A DNA stretch of 64,000 bases from the NCBI RefSeq assembly GCF_014205135.1, contig NZ_JACHMY010000001.1, positions 3,782,001 through 3,846,000 of the forward strand. The letters run 5' to 3'. The notes below the pieces were generated by a model, which searched no databases, had not been told where the DNA came from, and saw only the letters and a program-made list of their open reading frames with translations. The translations under genes and the position numbers were made by a program. The DNA comes from Kribbella italica (GTDB lineage Bacteria > Actinomycetota > Actinomycetes > Propionibacteriales > Kribbellaceae). Shown here in pieces: positions 1-9,001 of the stretch; the stretch's first letter is position 1; each line of letters starts with the position of its first letter.

Positions 1-1224
1 CATGTCCTGAGCATCACCCGGTACGTCGAGCAGCACGTGCAGCCCGGCCGAGATACCAGCCAGCTGTACGCCGGGCGCCCGTACGCCGAGCAGCTCGACC
101 AGGCGGTCGCGGCGACGGCGGTAGTGCAGCCGGGAGCGTCGTACGTGCCGGTCGTAGTGGCCCGACTCGATGTACTCGGCCAGGATCAGCTGGTCGAGCG
201 TGGCCGTCTGCAGGTCCGCCGTACGCTTCGCCGCGAGCAGCGGCTCCATCAGCTGCTGCGGCACGACCATCCAGGCCAGCCGCAGCCCGGGCGCGAGGCT
301 CTTGCTCGCCGTACCGGTGTAGACGACTCGCTCCGGGTCCAGCGTCTGCAGCGCGCCTACGGTCTGCCGGTCGTAGCGAAACTCGCCGTCGTAGTCGTCC
401 TCGATCAGGACCGCGCCGGTTCTGCGGGCCCACTCCAAGGCGGCCGTACGTCGCTCGGCCACCATCGGTACGCCGGTCGGCATCTGGTGCGCCGGCGTGA
501 GCAGCACAGCCTGGCCGGTCAGCTGGTCCGGCAGTACGCCGTACTCGTCGACCGGGACCGGTGCCGCGGTCAGGCCACGGGTGCGGATCACGTCCCAGTG
601 CAGGCTGTAGCCGAACTCCTCCACGCCGATCGTCGTCGCCCCCTGGTTGCGGAGCGTCTCGCTGAGCAGGTTGAGCGCCTGGACGTAGCCGGAGCAGATC
701 AGGATGCGCTCCGGGTCGGCGTGGACGCCGCGGGCCCGGGCCAGGTAGTCGGCGAGCATCCGGCGCAGCTCGGGGCGGCCGCGCGGGTCGCCGTACCCGA
801 AGGCCTCGTTCGGGGCGGCCGACAGCGCCTTACGGGCGGCAGCGAGCCACTCGGTCCGCGGGAAGGTGGACACGTCGGGCGAGCCCGGCTGCAGGTTGTA
901 GCGGAACCGGCGCGTGGGAGTCGGCTCGCTCGGGGCAGGCGGCGGGGTCACGCCGGGACGGCCTGCCACCACTGTGCCGGAGCCTTGGCGCGCGGTCAGC
1001 CAGCCCTCGGCGACCAGCTGGCCGTAGGCGTCCGCGACGGTGTTCCGGGCGATGCCCAGGTCCTTGGCGAGCGTCCGGGACGACGGCAGCCGGGTGCCGG
1101 GGACCAGCCGGCCGCTGCGGATCGAGGTGTGCAGGGCCGAGACCAGATCGGCCCGGCCACGGCTGCCCGTCAGGTCGAGGTGCAGATCGGCACCCGCCTC
1201 GGGATTGGCCCTTCCATCGGTCAT
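1..1224 (-). CDS. MocR/PdxR-type GntR-aminotransferase regulator, 3' end cut by window
   Basis: The reading frame is open from the ATG at 1224 to the window edge (408 codons), so the C-terminus is missing; the family is usually 440-490 residues, so roughly 50 are lost. An N-terminal winged-helix GntR domain (about residues 22-90, with LPSSRTLAKDLGIARNTV as recognition region) is followed by a fold-type I aminotransferase domain. The PLP-lysine motif is visible as GTASKSLAPGLR. Family members are PLP-sensing transcription regulators, often of pyridoxal synthesis or of a divergent neighbour. Here the divergent neighbour, 46 bp away, is a CMD-domain gene, so that operon is the likely target. A short GGTC/GACC inverted pair (1219-1235) overlaps the start but is too weak to call an operator. 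Confidence 0.9.
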   Translation of the reverse strand, partial: MTDGRANPEAGADLHLDLTGSRGRADLVSALHTSIRSGRLVPGTRLPSSRTLAKDLGIARNTVADAYGQLVAEGWLTARQGSGTVVAGRPGVTPPPAPSEPTPTRRFRYNLQPGSPDVSTFPRTEWLAAARKALSAAPNEAFGYGDPRGRPELRRMLADYLARARGVHADPERILICSGYVQALNLLSETLRNQGATTIGVEEFGYSLHWDVIRTRGLTAAPVPVDEYGVLPDQLTGQAVLLTPAHQMPTGVPMVAERRTAALEWARRTGAVLIEDDYDGEFRYDRQTVGALQTLDPERVVYTGTASKSLAPGLRLAWMVVPQQLMEPLLAAKRTADLQTATLDQLILAEYIESGHYDRHVRRSRLHYRRRRDRLVELLGVRAPGVQLAGISAGLHVLLDVPGDAQDM

Positions 1225-1270
1225 GGAAGTGGACCATACTCCTGGGCCGGTTCGCGGCTAGCGTGGCGGT

Positions 1271-1735
1271 ATGAGCACAACGACGAAGCGACGGGTCAAG
1301 GTGGCCTCGCTGGCCCCCGAGTTCTACCAGGCGATGATCGCGCTGGACGCGCAGTCCGCGACCGGTCTGGACCCTCTGCTGGCGCACCTGGTCCGGATCC
1401 GTGCCTCGCAGCTGAACGGCTGCGCCTACTGCCTGGACATGCACACCCTGGACGCCCGGCACGAGGGCGAGACCGAGCAGCGGCTGCACCTGCTCGCCGC
1501 GTGGCGCGAGGCCGGTAAGTTCTTCACCGCGAAGGAGCAGGCCGCGCTGGCGCTGACCGAGTCGATCACGCTGATCAGCGTCGACCACGTGCCGGACGCC
1601 GTGTACGACCTGGCCGCCGAGCAGTTCGACGACAAGGAGCTGGCGCAGCTGATCAGCCTGATCGTCTGCATCAACGCCTGGAACCGGATCGGCGTCACCA
1701 ACCGCCTCGAGCCCGGCCACTACTCCCCGAGCTGA
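1271..1735 (+). CDS. carboxymuconolactone decarboxylase/AhpD-like protein
   Basis: A 154-residue protein of the CMD/AhpD fold. The redox motif CxxC with a following His is seen as C51-AY-C54-LDM-H58, the arrangement of the alkylhydroperoxidase-like subgroup, so a thiol peroxidase or related redox role is more likely than true decarboxylation. It is first in a two-gene unit with the isocitrate-lyase-like gene (7 nt gap) and diverges from the MocR-type regulator, which probably controls it. The physiological substrate cannot be read from the sequence. Confidence 0.88.
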   Translation: MSTTTKRRVKVASLAPEFYQAMIALDAQSATGLDPLLAHLVRIRASQLNGCAYCLDMHTLDARHEGETEQRLHLLAAWREAGKFFTAKEQAALALTESITLISVDHVPDAVYDLAAEQFDDKELAQLISLIVCINAWNRIGVTNRLEPGHYSPS

Positions 1736-1742
1736 GGCAGCG

Positions 1743-2447
1743 ATGAGCCAAGCGGAAACACTGCGGTCATTGCACCACGCCGACATCCCACTGCTGCTGC
1801 CGAACGCCTGGGACCCGGTCAGCGCGCGGATCGTCGCCGAAGCCGGCTACCCGGCGGTGGCGACCAGCAGCGGCGCGGCCGCCCGGGTGATCGGGTACGA
1901 CGACGGCCAGCTCACTCCGCCGGGCGAGATGTTCGCTGTGGTCGCTCGGATGGTCCGGGCGGTCGACGTACCGGTGACCGCGGACATGGAGGCCGGGTAC
2001 GGGCTGAGCCCGCGGGAGTTCGCGGAGCGGCTGCTGGAGACCGGTGCCGCGGGGTGCAACCTGGAGGACTCGACCGGGAGCGGGTTGACTGAGCAGGAGC
2101 GGCACGCGGAGTACTTGGCCGGCGTACGGGAGGTCGCGGGGGCCGACCTGGTCGTCAACGCCCGGATCGACTCGTTCCTGCACGGCGGGACGGTCGCCGA
2201 CGCGATCGCTCGCGGCCGGGCGTACCGGAGGGCCGGTGCGGACTGCGTGTACCCGATCTTCGCGCCGGTGGAGTCGCTCGCCGAACTCAAGGACAGCGTC
2301 GGTGGGCCGCTCAATGCGCACGCGGCACCGAACGGCCCGACGGCCGCACAGCTGGTCGCAGCCGGCGCGACCCGGATCTCGTACGGCACCAGCTTGCACA
2401 CCCACCTGATGGACAGCTTCCGGAAGCTGCTGCCCGAGCTCAGCTGA
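1743..2447 (+). CDS. isocitrate lyase/PEP mutase superfamily protein
   Basis: A 234-residue TIM-barrel protein of the PEP mutase/isocitrate lyase family. Hallmarks are VTADMEAGYG (Mg-binding acidic loop), NLEDSTG and a late NAHAAPNG stretch. It is shorter than methylisocitrate lyase PrpB (about 290) and matches the small oxaloacetate-decarboxylase/PEP-mutase-like actinobacterial group, so cleavage or formation of a C-C or C-P bond on a small 2-oxo acid is expected but the substrate is unknown. It follows the CMD gene closely and is probably co-transcribed. Its TGA stop shares the palindrome TCAGCTGA with the stop of the convergent esterase gene. Confidence 0.85.
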   Translation: MSQAETLRSLHHADIPLLLPNAWDPVSARIVAEAGYPAVATSSGAAARVIGYDDGQLTPPGEMFAVVARMVRAVDVPVTADMEAGYGLSPREFAERLLETGAAGCNLEDSTGSGLTEQERHAEYLAGVREVAGADLVVNARIDSFLHGGTVADAIARGRAYRRAGADCVYPIFAPVESLAELKDSVGGPLNAHAAPNGPTAAQLVAAGATRISYGTSLHTHLMDSFRKLLPELS

Positions 2448-3252
2448 GCAGTCGCAGGGTCTCCTTGCGGCAGGTGGCCCAGGCGTCGTGCTTCGGGTCG
2501 ATCAGCTCGAAGTGCCCGACGCCGGGCAGCTCGGTCAGGGTCACCACGCCGCCGGCCTTCTGCGCGGCGGCCAGGTAGCGCTGGCTCTGGTCGAGCGGCA
2601 CCTGGCCGTCGCGAGTGCCGTGGACCAGGGCGACCGGGACCTTCAACGGCAGCTGCTCGTACGGCGAGGAGGCGGCGTACCGCTTCTTGTCCTCGGTCGG
2701 CGTGGCCCCCATCAGCTGCACGACCGCGTCACCGCCGACCTGCGCGTCGTACGCGTTGATGAGGTCGAGCACGCCGGCCTGGGACACCGCGCCCTTCAAC
2801 ATCACGCGGCCTGACCGAGCGGCGGCCCAGACGGCGAGATGGCCGCCGGCCGAGTGTCCTACGGCGACCACCCGATCGACAGCGATCCGCGGCTGATCGG
2901 CCAGCGCGTCGATGGCCGCGCCGACGTCGTCGAACGTCGCCGGCCAGCCACCGCCGTTGCCAACGCGCCGGTACTCGATCGCGTACCCCGCGACCCCGTT
3001 CTTCGCCAGGTCCTCGGCCAGCGGCGTAGCCAACTCCTTGCCGTACCCACTCATCCAGAACCCGCCGTGGATCACCACGACCGCCGGGACCTTCTCAGAC
3101 CCCGGCGGGAGGAAGAGGTCAGCAACCTGCGACTCGTCGTCGCCGTACCGAATCTGCTGCGCGCCCTCGGCAGGCGCGGACGGATTCGAGCACCCGCTCA
3201 GCCCGGCCAGCAAGGCGGAGCCACCCACGAGCACGCGTCGTCTGCTGATCAT
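2440..3252 (-). CDS. lipoprotein alpha/beta hydrolase (BD-FAE/carboxylesterase-like)
   Basis: A 270-residue exported esterase. The N-terminus has twin arginines (SRRRVLVGG), a hydrophobic stretch and the lipobox LSGC (Cys about residue 21), so a lipid-anchored, perhaps Tat-exported, protein is expected. The alpha/beta hydrolase core shows the oxyanion motif HGGFW, the nucleophile elbow GHSAGG, an acid in the HGTRDGQVP segment and the catalytic His in LPGVGHFE. This set fits feruloyl/acetyl-esterase-like hydrolases of the BD-FAE group. It converges on the preceding gene with an 8-nt overlap and stands alone on its strand. Confidence 0.9.
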   Translation of the reverse strand: MISRRRVLVGGSALLAGLSGCSNPSAPAEGAQQIRYGDDESQVADLFLPPGSEKVPAVVVIHGGFWMSGYGKELATPLAEDLAKNGVAGYAIEYRRVGNGGGWPATFDDVGAAIDALADQPRIAVDRVVAVGHSAGGHLAVWAAARSGRVMLKGAVSQAGVLDLINAYDAQVGGDAVVQLMGATPTEDKKRYAASSPYEQLPLKVPVALVHGTRDGQVPLDQSQRYLAAAQKAGGVVTLTELPGVGHFELIDPKHDAWATCRKETLRLLS

Positions 3253-3302
3253 GAGAAGTGCTTCGGCACCGCGACCAGCAGGGATGGGTGAGGATGGGAC
3301 CC

Positions 3303-3965
3303 ATGTACGTCGAACTGAACCACGTGATCCACGAGGGCATGGTCACGCTGCCGAACCTGCCCGGCCCCGAGCTCGGCCTGCACCTGACCCGGGAGGCATC
3401 CCGGGCGGTGTACTCCCAGGGCACCGAGTTCGAGATCGGCCGCGTCTCGCTGGTCGCGAACACCGGGACATACCTGGACAGCCCGTACCACCGCTATCCC
3501 GACGGGCATGACCTCACCGGCTTTCCGCTCGACCGGCTCGTCGACCTGCCCGCGGTCCTGGTGCGGGTGGACGCCGGCCGGTTCGGTGTCGACGCGGCCA
3601 TGCTCGCGGCGTACGACGTCGCGGGCAAGGCGGTGCTGCTGCACACCGGCGACGACGCCCGCTTCGGCACGCCGCAGTACGTCGAGGACGCGCACTTCCT
3701 GACGCGCGACGGCGCCGAGCACCTGATCGGCGCGGGCGCCGTGCTGGTCGGGATCGACGCGGCGAACATCGACGACATGACCGATGGCACCCGCCCGGCG
3801 CACACGCTGCTGCTGGGCGCCGGGATGCCGATCGTCGAGCACCTCACCGGTCTGGAGCAGCTGCCGCCGACCGGTGCGACCTTCACCGCCACTCCCCCGC
3901 GGATCGCTGGGCTGGCCACCTTTCCGGTGCGGGCCTTCGCGAAGGTGCCGTCAGGTGAGGCCTAG
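3303..3965 (+). CDS. cyclase family protein (kynurenine formamidase-like)
   Basis: The protein belongs to the metal-dependent cyclase/formamidase family (PF04199 type). The motif normally written HxGTHxDxPxH appears as N-TGT-YLDSPYH, with Asp and His of the metal site kept but the first His changed to Asn. I start at the ATG at 3303 (MYVELNHV) because it has GAGG nine bases upstream; the ATG at 3294 is an alternative and the more upstream reading lacks a ribosome site. About 220 residues, as usual for the family. It lies opposite the esterase (50 bp between starts). The 3' end overlaps the convergent 633-residue gene by 15 nt. Confidence 0.85.
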   Translation: MYVELNHVIHEGMVTLPNLPGPELGLHLTREASRAVYSQGTEFEIGRVSLVANTGTYLDSPYHRYPDGHDLTGFPLDRLVDLPAVLVRVDAGRFGVDAAMLAAYDVAGKAVLLHTGDDARFGTPQYVEDAHFLTRDGAEHLIGAGAVLVGIDAANIDDMTDGTRPAHTLLLGAGMPIVEHLTGLEQLPPTGATFTATPPRIAGLATFPVRAFAKVPSGEA

Positions 3966-5852
3966 GCGCAGGGCGTAGACCAGGGCCCAGTCCTGGTCGT
4001 TGGCCAGGGGGTCGGCGATGTGGGCGGGGAGGTTGTTGACCGCGCTGGGGTAGACGAATGCGCAGGTGGCCGAGCCGTCCGGGTGGAAGTTGGCCAGGTT
4101 GGCGCGGAGGATGGCCTCGCCTGCTGGGCGTAGCTCGTCGGTCGGCCAGGTCAGGTAGACCGCTGCGCTGAGCACGGACCAGTAGTGCGGGAAGACGTCG
4201 CCCCACAGTCGGAGCAGGCCGAACCAGTAGCCGTCCCAGTGGCGGATGGGGACGTGCCGCAGGCGCACGTCGGGCTGGTCGGCGGCGAACGCGGTCAGCC
4301 AGGGCAGACGACGGGTCAGCTCCTCCAGCGGCACCATGCCCTCCTCGTACGCCGCCAGTAGCAATTCCAGGAGCGGGGCGACCATCGACTGCTCGTAGTT
4401 GACCTCGTGTGGCGGCAGGTCGTCGCCGTACTCGATGAAGGCGGCCGCGTGCCGGCGCAGGTGTTCCCGCATCCGCGCGGCGGTCTCCGCAGAGGTCACG
4501 GCAGCCAGCGCACGCAGCAGCGGGCCTAGGTCGAAGGCGAGGAACTGATCGCCGCCCAGCGCGTAGTACCGGTCGAGGATGCGTACGGCGCCGTCGACGT
4601 CGCCCTGGCCGAGCAGGAAGCGGGCGAACCACGGGAAGTTGTAGAGCCGGGTCCGGCTCTCGTGCAGGCTGTCGTCGGCGACCGTGCCGTCCGCCGCGAC
4701 CAGGTGCTCCATGACGAACTGCTGATAGCCGGCCAGGGCCTCGTCGAGCTCAGCACGAGAGCCCCAGCCGCGGTCGCGCGCCTCCTGCAGGAGCAGCGCG
4801 GTGCCGATCCGCTCCCGCGCGTCGGACCAGTCCCGCCAGCCGCCGGACAGCAGCCGCAGCCCTGTGCGGGCGTCGTACGGGACGAAGGAGAAGCGCCGGC
4901 TGTCGCTCAGCTCGACCGGGCGCTGGTGCTCCAAAGCAAAGGAGATGCGGCGCTCGACGATGTCGCGCAGCGGCTCGTGGAAGAGCAGGCCCACGCGCGA
5001 TCGGACCTTGCCGTCGGTGACCTCGACATAGTGGACGCCCGGCTCAGCAGACGTGACCGTTGAAGGCCCGGTCACCCCGTCAGCAAGCGACAGCGACAGC
5101 GACGACCCGACCAGCCCAGCCAGCACAGGCGCAGAGACCTGCGGCTGCCAGCTACCCCGGAAGTCGGCCAGCGAGTCGAACCACTCCAGCTGCCAGGTCC
5201 ACCGGTACGACTCGCCAGGAGCCAGCACCACAGGCTCCTGACCACCCTGAGCGTGCGGCGCCCGAGCATGGTCCGTGACGTGCAGGTAGAGGTGCCCACG
5301 GCTGTTGCTGCTGGTCTCCGTGTCCCGCGACTCGACCGAGTACGCCCACAGCTCGCCCTCGATCAGCCGCAGCCCCAGACCGGGCCCGCTGCCGTCCATC
5401 GGCTGCGCCCAGACCCAGGAGTCCGCGCCACCGGTCCACACGTGCGCGTGGACGGCGCCGCGCAGGCTCTCGCGGCTGGAGCTGTAGAGGTCGCGCCACG
5501 GCGTACTGACCGCGAGCGAGCCGACGTCCACCGAAGACCCGCTGGTGTTGCGCAGCTCGTACGTCTCCGTCCACCGCTCCCCGAACCGCCTGCCCACGCG
5601 CAGCTCCAACGGCCCGAAGCGGTACAGCAGGTCGATCCCACTCGACCGCCAGCGAGTAAAAGCAGGAGCGTCGAACCGATAGCTCCCCCGCGATGTGATC
5701 ACGAACCCCTTGCCCCAGTGGTGCGTCGGGTCGTGCCAGGCGCCGTCCGAGAGCAGCATCGAGTGCCCGCGCACCGGGTGCTGCACGGCCGAGACCGCCC
5801 CGTCGTCGCCCACGTCGACCTGCCCGGCCCCGACCGCGAAAGTTTCCGGCAT
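3951..5852 (-). CDS. uncharacterised 633-residue protein, possible alpha/alpha-barrel carbohydrate-active enzyme
   Basis: I do not recognise the family. The protein has no signal peptide and no membrane helix. The N-terminal part (about 1-260) is rich in beta-type segments and aromatic residues (HDPTHHWGKGF, FTRWRSSGIDLLYRFGPLELRVGRRFGERW, SWVWAQPMDG). The C-terminal part (about 290-633) alternates helical segments with Trp/His/Tyr-rich loops (RLYNFPWFARFLLGQGD, HVPIRHWDGYWFGLLRLWGD, PHYWSVLSAAVYLTWPTDELR). A beta-sandwich followed by an alpha/alpha toroid is the layout of many polysaccharide lyases and six-hairpin glycosidases, so a cytoplasmic sugar-acting role is a reasonable guess, no more. 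Monocistronic. Confidence 0.75.
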   Translation of the reverse strand: MPETFAVGAGQVDVGDDGAVSAVQHPVRGHSMLLSDGAWHDPTHHWGKGFVITSRGSYRFDAPAFTRWRSSGIDLLYRFGPLELRVGRRFGERWTETYELRNTSGSSVDVGSLAVSTPWRDLYSSSRESLRGAVHAHVWTGGADSWVWAQPMDGSGPGLGLRLIEGELWAYSVESRDTETSSNSRGHLYLHVTDHARAPHAQGGQEPVVLAPGESYRWTWQLEWFDSLADFRGSWQPQVSAPVLAGLVGSSLSLSLADGVTGPSTVTSAEPGVHYVEVTDGKVRSRVGLLFHEPLRDIVERRISFALEHQRPVELSDSRRFSFVPYDARTGLRLLSGGWRDWSDARERIGTALLLQEARDRGWGSRAELDEALAGYQQFVMEHLVAADGTVADDSLHESRTRLYNFPWFARFLLGQGDVDGAVRILDRYYALGGDQFLAFDLGPLLRALAAVTSAETAARMREHLRRHAAAFIEYGDDLPPHEVNYEQSMVAPLLELLLAAYEEGMVPLEELTRRLPWLTAFAADQPDVRLRHVPIRHWDGYWFGLLRLWGDVFPHYWSVLSAAVYLTWPTDELRPAGEAILRANLANFHPDGSATCAFVYPSAVNNLPAHIADPLANDQDWALVYALRLGLT

Positions 5853-5937
5853 TTTCCCAACCTAGCGATGTCGAGAGCCGTCGGGCGGCTTCGTCCCCCT
5901 GATGTAAGCACTCAACGACGGACAAGGACTCACCACC

Positions 5938-6423
5938 ATGAACCAGCACGAGATCGCCGAGATCCTGGCCAAGCCGTACGCGCAGGACCTGCTGTTCGCG
6001 GCCCAGCCCGCCCGCTTCTCCTACGTCGCCCTGAACGGCGAGCCGCGGGTGATCCCGATCGGCTTCCACTTCGACGGCGAGAAGCTGCAGACCTTCACCA
6101 TCCCGAAGTCCGCCAAGGTCAAGGCGCTGGCCAAGAACCCGAAGGTCGCGCTGACGCTGGACACCAACGGCTTCCCGCCGAAGGTCCTGCTGATCCGCGG
6201 CACCACCGAGCTGAAGCTCGAGCAGGGCGTCCCCGAGGAGTACATCATCTCGGGCAAGAAGGTGATGACCGACGAGCAGCACGCCGGCTGGACCCAGGGC
6301 GTGAAGGACCTGTACGACGAGATGACCCGGATCACGATCACCCCGACCTGGGTCAAACTGCTCGACTTCGAGACCACGCTCCCCAAGGACGTCGAGGACC
6401 TGATCAGGGCCAAGCAGGGCTAG
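5938..6423 (+). CDS. pyridoxamine 5'-phosphate oxidase family protein
   Basis: A 161-residue split-barrel flavin-binding protein. The opening MNQHEIAEILAKPYAQDLLF, the strand pair RFSYVALNGEPRVIPIGFHFDGEKLQTFT and the KSAKVKALAKNPKVALTLD segment are typical of the FMN/F420 split-barrel family. AAGGA lies 8-13 bases before the ATG. Whether it binds FMN, F420 or haem cannot be decided from motifs. The last three bases form the TAG half of a CTAG palindrome that is also the stop codon of the convergent mutase gene. Confidence 0.85.
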   Translation: MNQHEIAEILAKPYAQDLLFAAQPARFSYVALNGEPRVIPIGFHFDGEKLQTFTIPKSAKVKALAKNPKVALTLDTNGFPPKVLLIRGTTELKLEQGVPEEYIISGKKVMTDEQHAGWTQGVKDLYDEMTRITITPTWVKLLDFETTLPKDVEDLIRAKQG

Positions 6424-8396
6424 AGACCGTGCGCGCGGCGGATGACGTCGACCACGTCGGACATCATGCCGGTCAGGTCGTAGTCCTTCGGGGTGTAGAC
6501 GGCGGCGACGCCTGCTGATTTCAGCGCGCGGGCGTCGCCGTCGGGCACGATGCCGCCGACCACGACCGGTACGTCGGACAGTCCGGCGTCGCGCAGGCCG
6601 GCGACGACCTGCGGGACCAGTTCCATGTGGGAGCCGGACAGGATCGACAGGCCGACGCAGTGCACGTCCTCGGCGACCGCGGCGGCGACGATCTGCTCGG
6701 GCGTCAGCCGGATCCCCTGGTAGATCACCTCGAACCCGACGTCACGAGCCCGTACGGCGACCTGCTCGGCGCCGTTCGAGTGGCCGTCCAGACCGGGCTT
6801 GCCGACCAGGAACCGCAGCCGCCCGCCCAGCTCATCAGCGGTCGCCGCGACCTTGGTCCGTACGGCGGCGATCTCGGCGCCCGCACCGGAGACCCCGACC
6901 GAGCCCGACACTCCGGTCGGCGCCCGGTACTCGCCGAACATCTCCCGCAGTACGCCGGACCACTCGCCCGTCGTCACCCCGGCCCGCACACAGGTCAGCG
7001 TCGCCGGCATCAGGTTGTCCGTCCCCTTGGCCGCCTCCCGCAGCGAGGCCAACGCCTCCTCGACCGCCGAAGGGTCGCGCAGAGAACGCCACTGCTCCAG
7101 CGACTTCAGCGCGGCCGCCTCGGCGCCGGGGTCCGCGGTCTGGATCGCGGTGTCCAGGTCGGCGGTCAGCGGCGACGGCTCGGTGTTCTCGAACTTGTTG
7201 ACCCCGACCACCACGTGCTCACCGGACTCGATCCGCTGCCGCCGTTCGGCGTGCGACGCGACCAGCGCCTGCTTCAGGTACCCGGTCTCGACCGCCGCGA
7301 TCGCTCCGCCCATCGCCTGGATCCGGTCGATCTCCTCGCGGGCGCCCTCGACCAGCTCGGCGACCTTCGCCTCGATCACGTGCGAGCCGTCGAAGATGTC
7401 CTCGTACTCCAGCAGGTCCGACTCGTACGCCAGCACCTGCTGCATCCGCAGCGACCACTGCTGGTCCCACGGCCGCGGCAGGCCGAGCGCCTCGTTCCAG
7501 GCCGGCAGCTGGACCGCACGGGCGCGCGCGTTCTTCGACAGCGTCACGCCGAGCATCTCCAGCACGATCCGCTGCACGTTGTTCTCCGGCTGCGCCTCGG
7601 TCAGGCCGAGCGAGTTCACCTGAACGCCGTACCGCAGCCGACGGGCCTTGGCGTCGGTCACGCCGTACCGGTTCCGGCAGATCTCGTCCCACAGCCGCAC
7701 GAAGGCCCGCATCTTGCAGGTCTCCTCGATGAACCGGACGCCGGCGTTGACGAAGAACGAGATCCGCTGCACCACGTCGCCGAACCGCTCCGCCGGCACC
7801 TGACCGCCGTCGCGGACACGATCCAGTACGGCGACCGCCGTCGACAGCGCGAACGCCAGCTCCTGCACCGGCGTCGCGCCGGCCTCCTGGAGGTGGTAGC
7901 TGCAGATGTTGATCGGGTTCCACTGCGGGACGTTGGTGACCGTGTACGCGATCAGGTCCGTGGTCAGCCGCAGCGACGCGTCCGGCGGGAACGCGTAGGT
8001 CCCGCGGGACAGGTACTCCTTCACGATGTCGTTCTGCGTCGTCCCGGTCAGCTCGTCCGGCGTCGCGCCCTGCTCCTGCGCGGCGACCTGGTAGAGCGCG
8101 AGCAGCCACATCGCGGTCGCGTTGATCGTCATCGAGGTGTTCATCTGCGCGAGCGGGATCGCGTCGAACAGCGCCCGGACGTCGCCCAGGTGCGCGACCG
8201 GTACGCCGACCTTGCCGACCTCGCCCTTGGCCAGCACGTGGTCCGGGTCGTAGCCGGTCTGCGTGGGCAGGTCGAAGGCGACCGAGAGCCCGGTCTGGCC
8301 CTTGGCCAGGTTGCGCCGGAACAGCGCGTTGGACTCGGCCGCCGACGAGTGGCCGGCGTACGTGCGCATCACCCAGGGTCGGTCCTTCGCGGTCAT
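6420..8396 (-). CDS. meaA: MeaA/Ecm-type coenzyme-B12-dependent acyl-CoA mutase
   Basis: The protein (658 residues from ATG 8396, MTAKDRPWVMRTYAGHSS) is a single-chain B12 acyl-CoA mutase: a TIM-barrel substrate domain (MRTYAGHS, GLSVAFDLPTQTGYDPDH, QMNTSMTINATA, PINICSYHLQEAGATPVQE) followed by a cobalamin domain with DGHSNG and SILSGSH. This is the MeaA pattern; in Methylobacterium and Rhodobacter the family acts as ethylmalonyl-CoA mutase (Ecm), making methylsuccinyl-CoA. An upstream ATG at 8453 would add 19 unconserved residues and I reject it. No other ethylmalonyl-CoA pathway gene is in the window, but a cobalamin adenosyltransferase lies at 21983. It could instead be another member of the mutase family, though the single-chain form argues against the MutAB type. 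Confidence 0.9.
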   Translation of the reverse strand: MTAKDRPWVMRTYAGHSSAAESNALFRRNLAKGQTGLSVAFDLPTQTGYDPDHVLAKGEVGKVGVPVAHLGDVRALFDAIPLAQMNTSMTINATAMWLLALYQVAAQEQGATPDELTGTTQNDIVKEYLSRGTYAFPPDASLRLTTDLIAYTVTNVPQWNPINICSYHLQEAGATPVQELAFALSTAVAVLDRVRDGGQVPAERFGDVVQRISFFVNAGVRFIEETCKMRAFVRLWDEICRNRYGVTDAKARRLRYGVQVNSLGLTEAQPENNVQRIVLEMLGVTLSKNARARAVQLPAWNEALGLPRPWDQQWSLRMQQVLAYESDLLEYEDIFDGSHVIEAKVAELVEGAREEIDRIQAMGGAIAAVETGYLKQALVASHAERRQRIESGEHVVVGVNKFENTEPSPLTADLDTAIQTADPGAEAAALKSLEQWRSLRDPSAVEEALASLREAAKGTDNLMPATLTCVRAGVTTGEWSGVLREMFGEYRAPTGVSGSVGVSGAGAEIAAVRTKVAATADELGGRLRFLVGKPGLDGHSNGAEQVAVRARDVGFEVIYQGIRLTPEQIVAAAVAEDVHCVGLSILSGSHMELVPQVVAGLRDAGLSDVPVVVGGIVPDGDARALKSAGVAAVYTPKDYDLTGMMSDVVDVIRRAHGL

Positions 8397-8547
8397 GTAC
8401 CCGAGAGTAGGACTGTGTGCCCTTGTGAGTCCGCAGCTCGTGACGGGTGTCACCAGGGGCTTAGATCACAGGCACGAGCTCTGGGCAGGGCTGCGCGACG
8501 CGGGGAAGACTTGGGGTGATCTCCGCGCGGGACCGCCGGTCGTCCGC
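8397..8547. other. intergenic stretch without gene
   Basis: About 150 bp between the mutase start and the stop of the STAS gene. It should carry the mutase promoter on the minus strand. I see no convincing -10/-35 pair, repeat or RNA gene here. Confidence 0.5.
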
Positions 8548-8883
8548 CTACGCGGAGATCGGGAGTGGCGTCCTCTCGACCGCGAGGATCCGGTGCAGCC
8601 GGGTGACCGCGAGGATCCGGACCACCGAGGGAACCGGGTGCCGCAGGACGAGGCGCCGCCCGAGCAGCTGGGTCCGGCGGTGGGTGGCGACCAGCAGCCC
8701 GAGCCCGGTGGCGTCGAGCGCTTCGACCGCCTCCAGGTCGACCACCACGTCGCCGTCGGTGCGGTCTATCAGGTCGTTGAGCAGCTGGCGGACGTCGCCC
8801 ACCGAGCGGACGTCGAGCAGCCCGGCGAGGCGGACCACGTTGTTGTCGTTGACGGAACCTGCGATTGGGGTCGGTGCGAGCAT
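8548..8883 (-). CDS. STAS-domain protein, anti-sigma factor antagonist type
   Basis: A 111-residue single STAS domain. The signature strand-turn VVVDLEAVEALDATGLGLLVATHRR matches SpoIIAA/RsbV proteins, in which the residue in the D-S/T-G position is phosphorylated by an anti-sigma kinase; here it is Thr in DATGLG. Family members bind an anti-sigma factor and release a sigma factor. No partner kinase lies next to it; the nearest sigma gene is the ECF factor at 9437, which belongs to a class not normally run by STAS switches, so a functional link is not implied. Confidence 0.85.
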   Translation of the reverse strand: MLAPTPIAGSVNDNNVVRLAGLLDVRSVGDVRQLLNDLIDRTDGDVVVDLEAVEALDATGLGLLVATHRRTQLLGRRLVLRHPVPSVVRILAVTRLHRILAVERTPLPISA

Positions 8884-9001
8884 GTCCGTGCCCTCCGCTC
8901 TTCCGGCAGCCCCCGAGGCCGCACTGCAGCGTGTGTTGGTAAAGACTCCCCGGGGACCCGGAAGGTTGCCAAGACCTCAGGACCTTTTCATTCGCGCGAC
9001 A

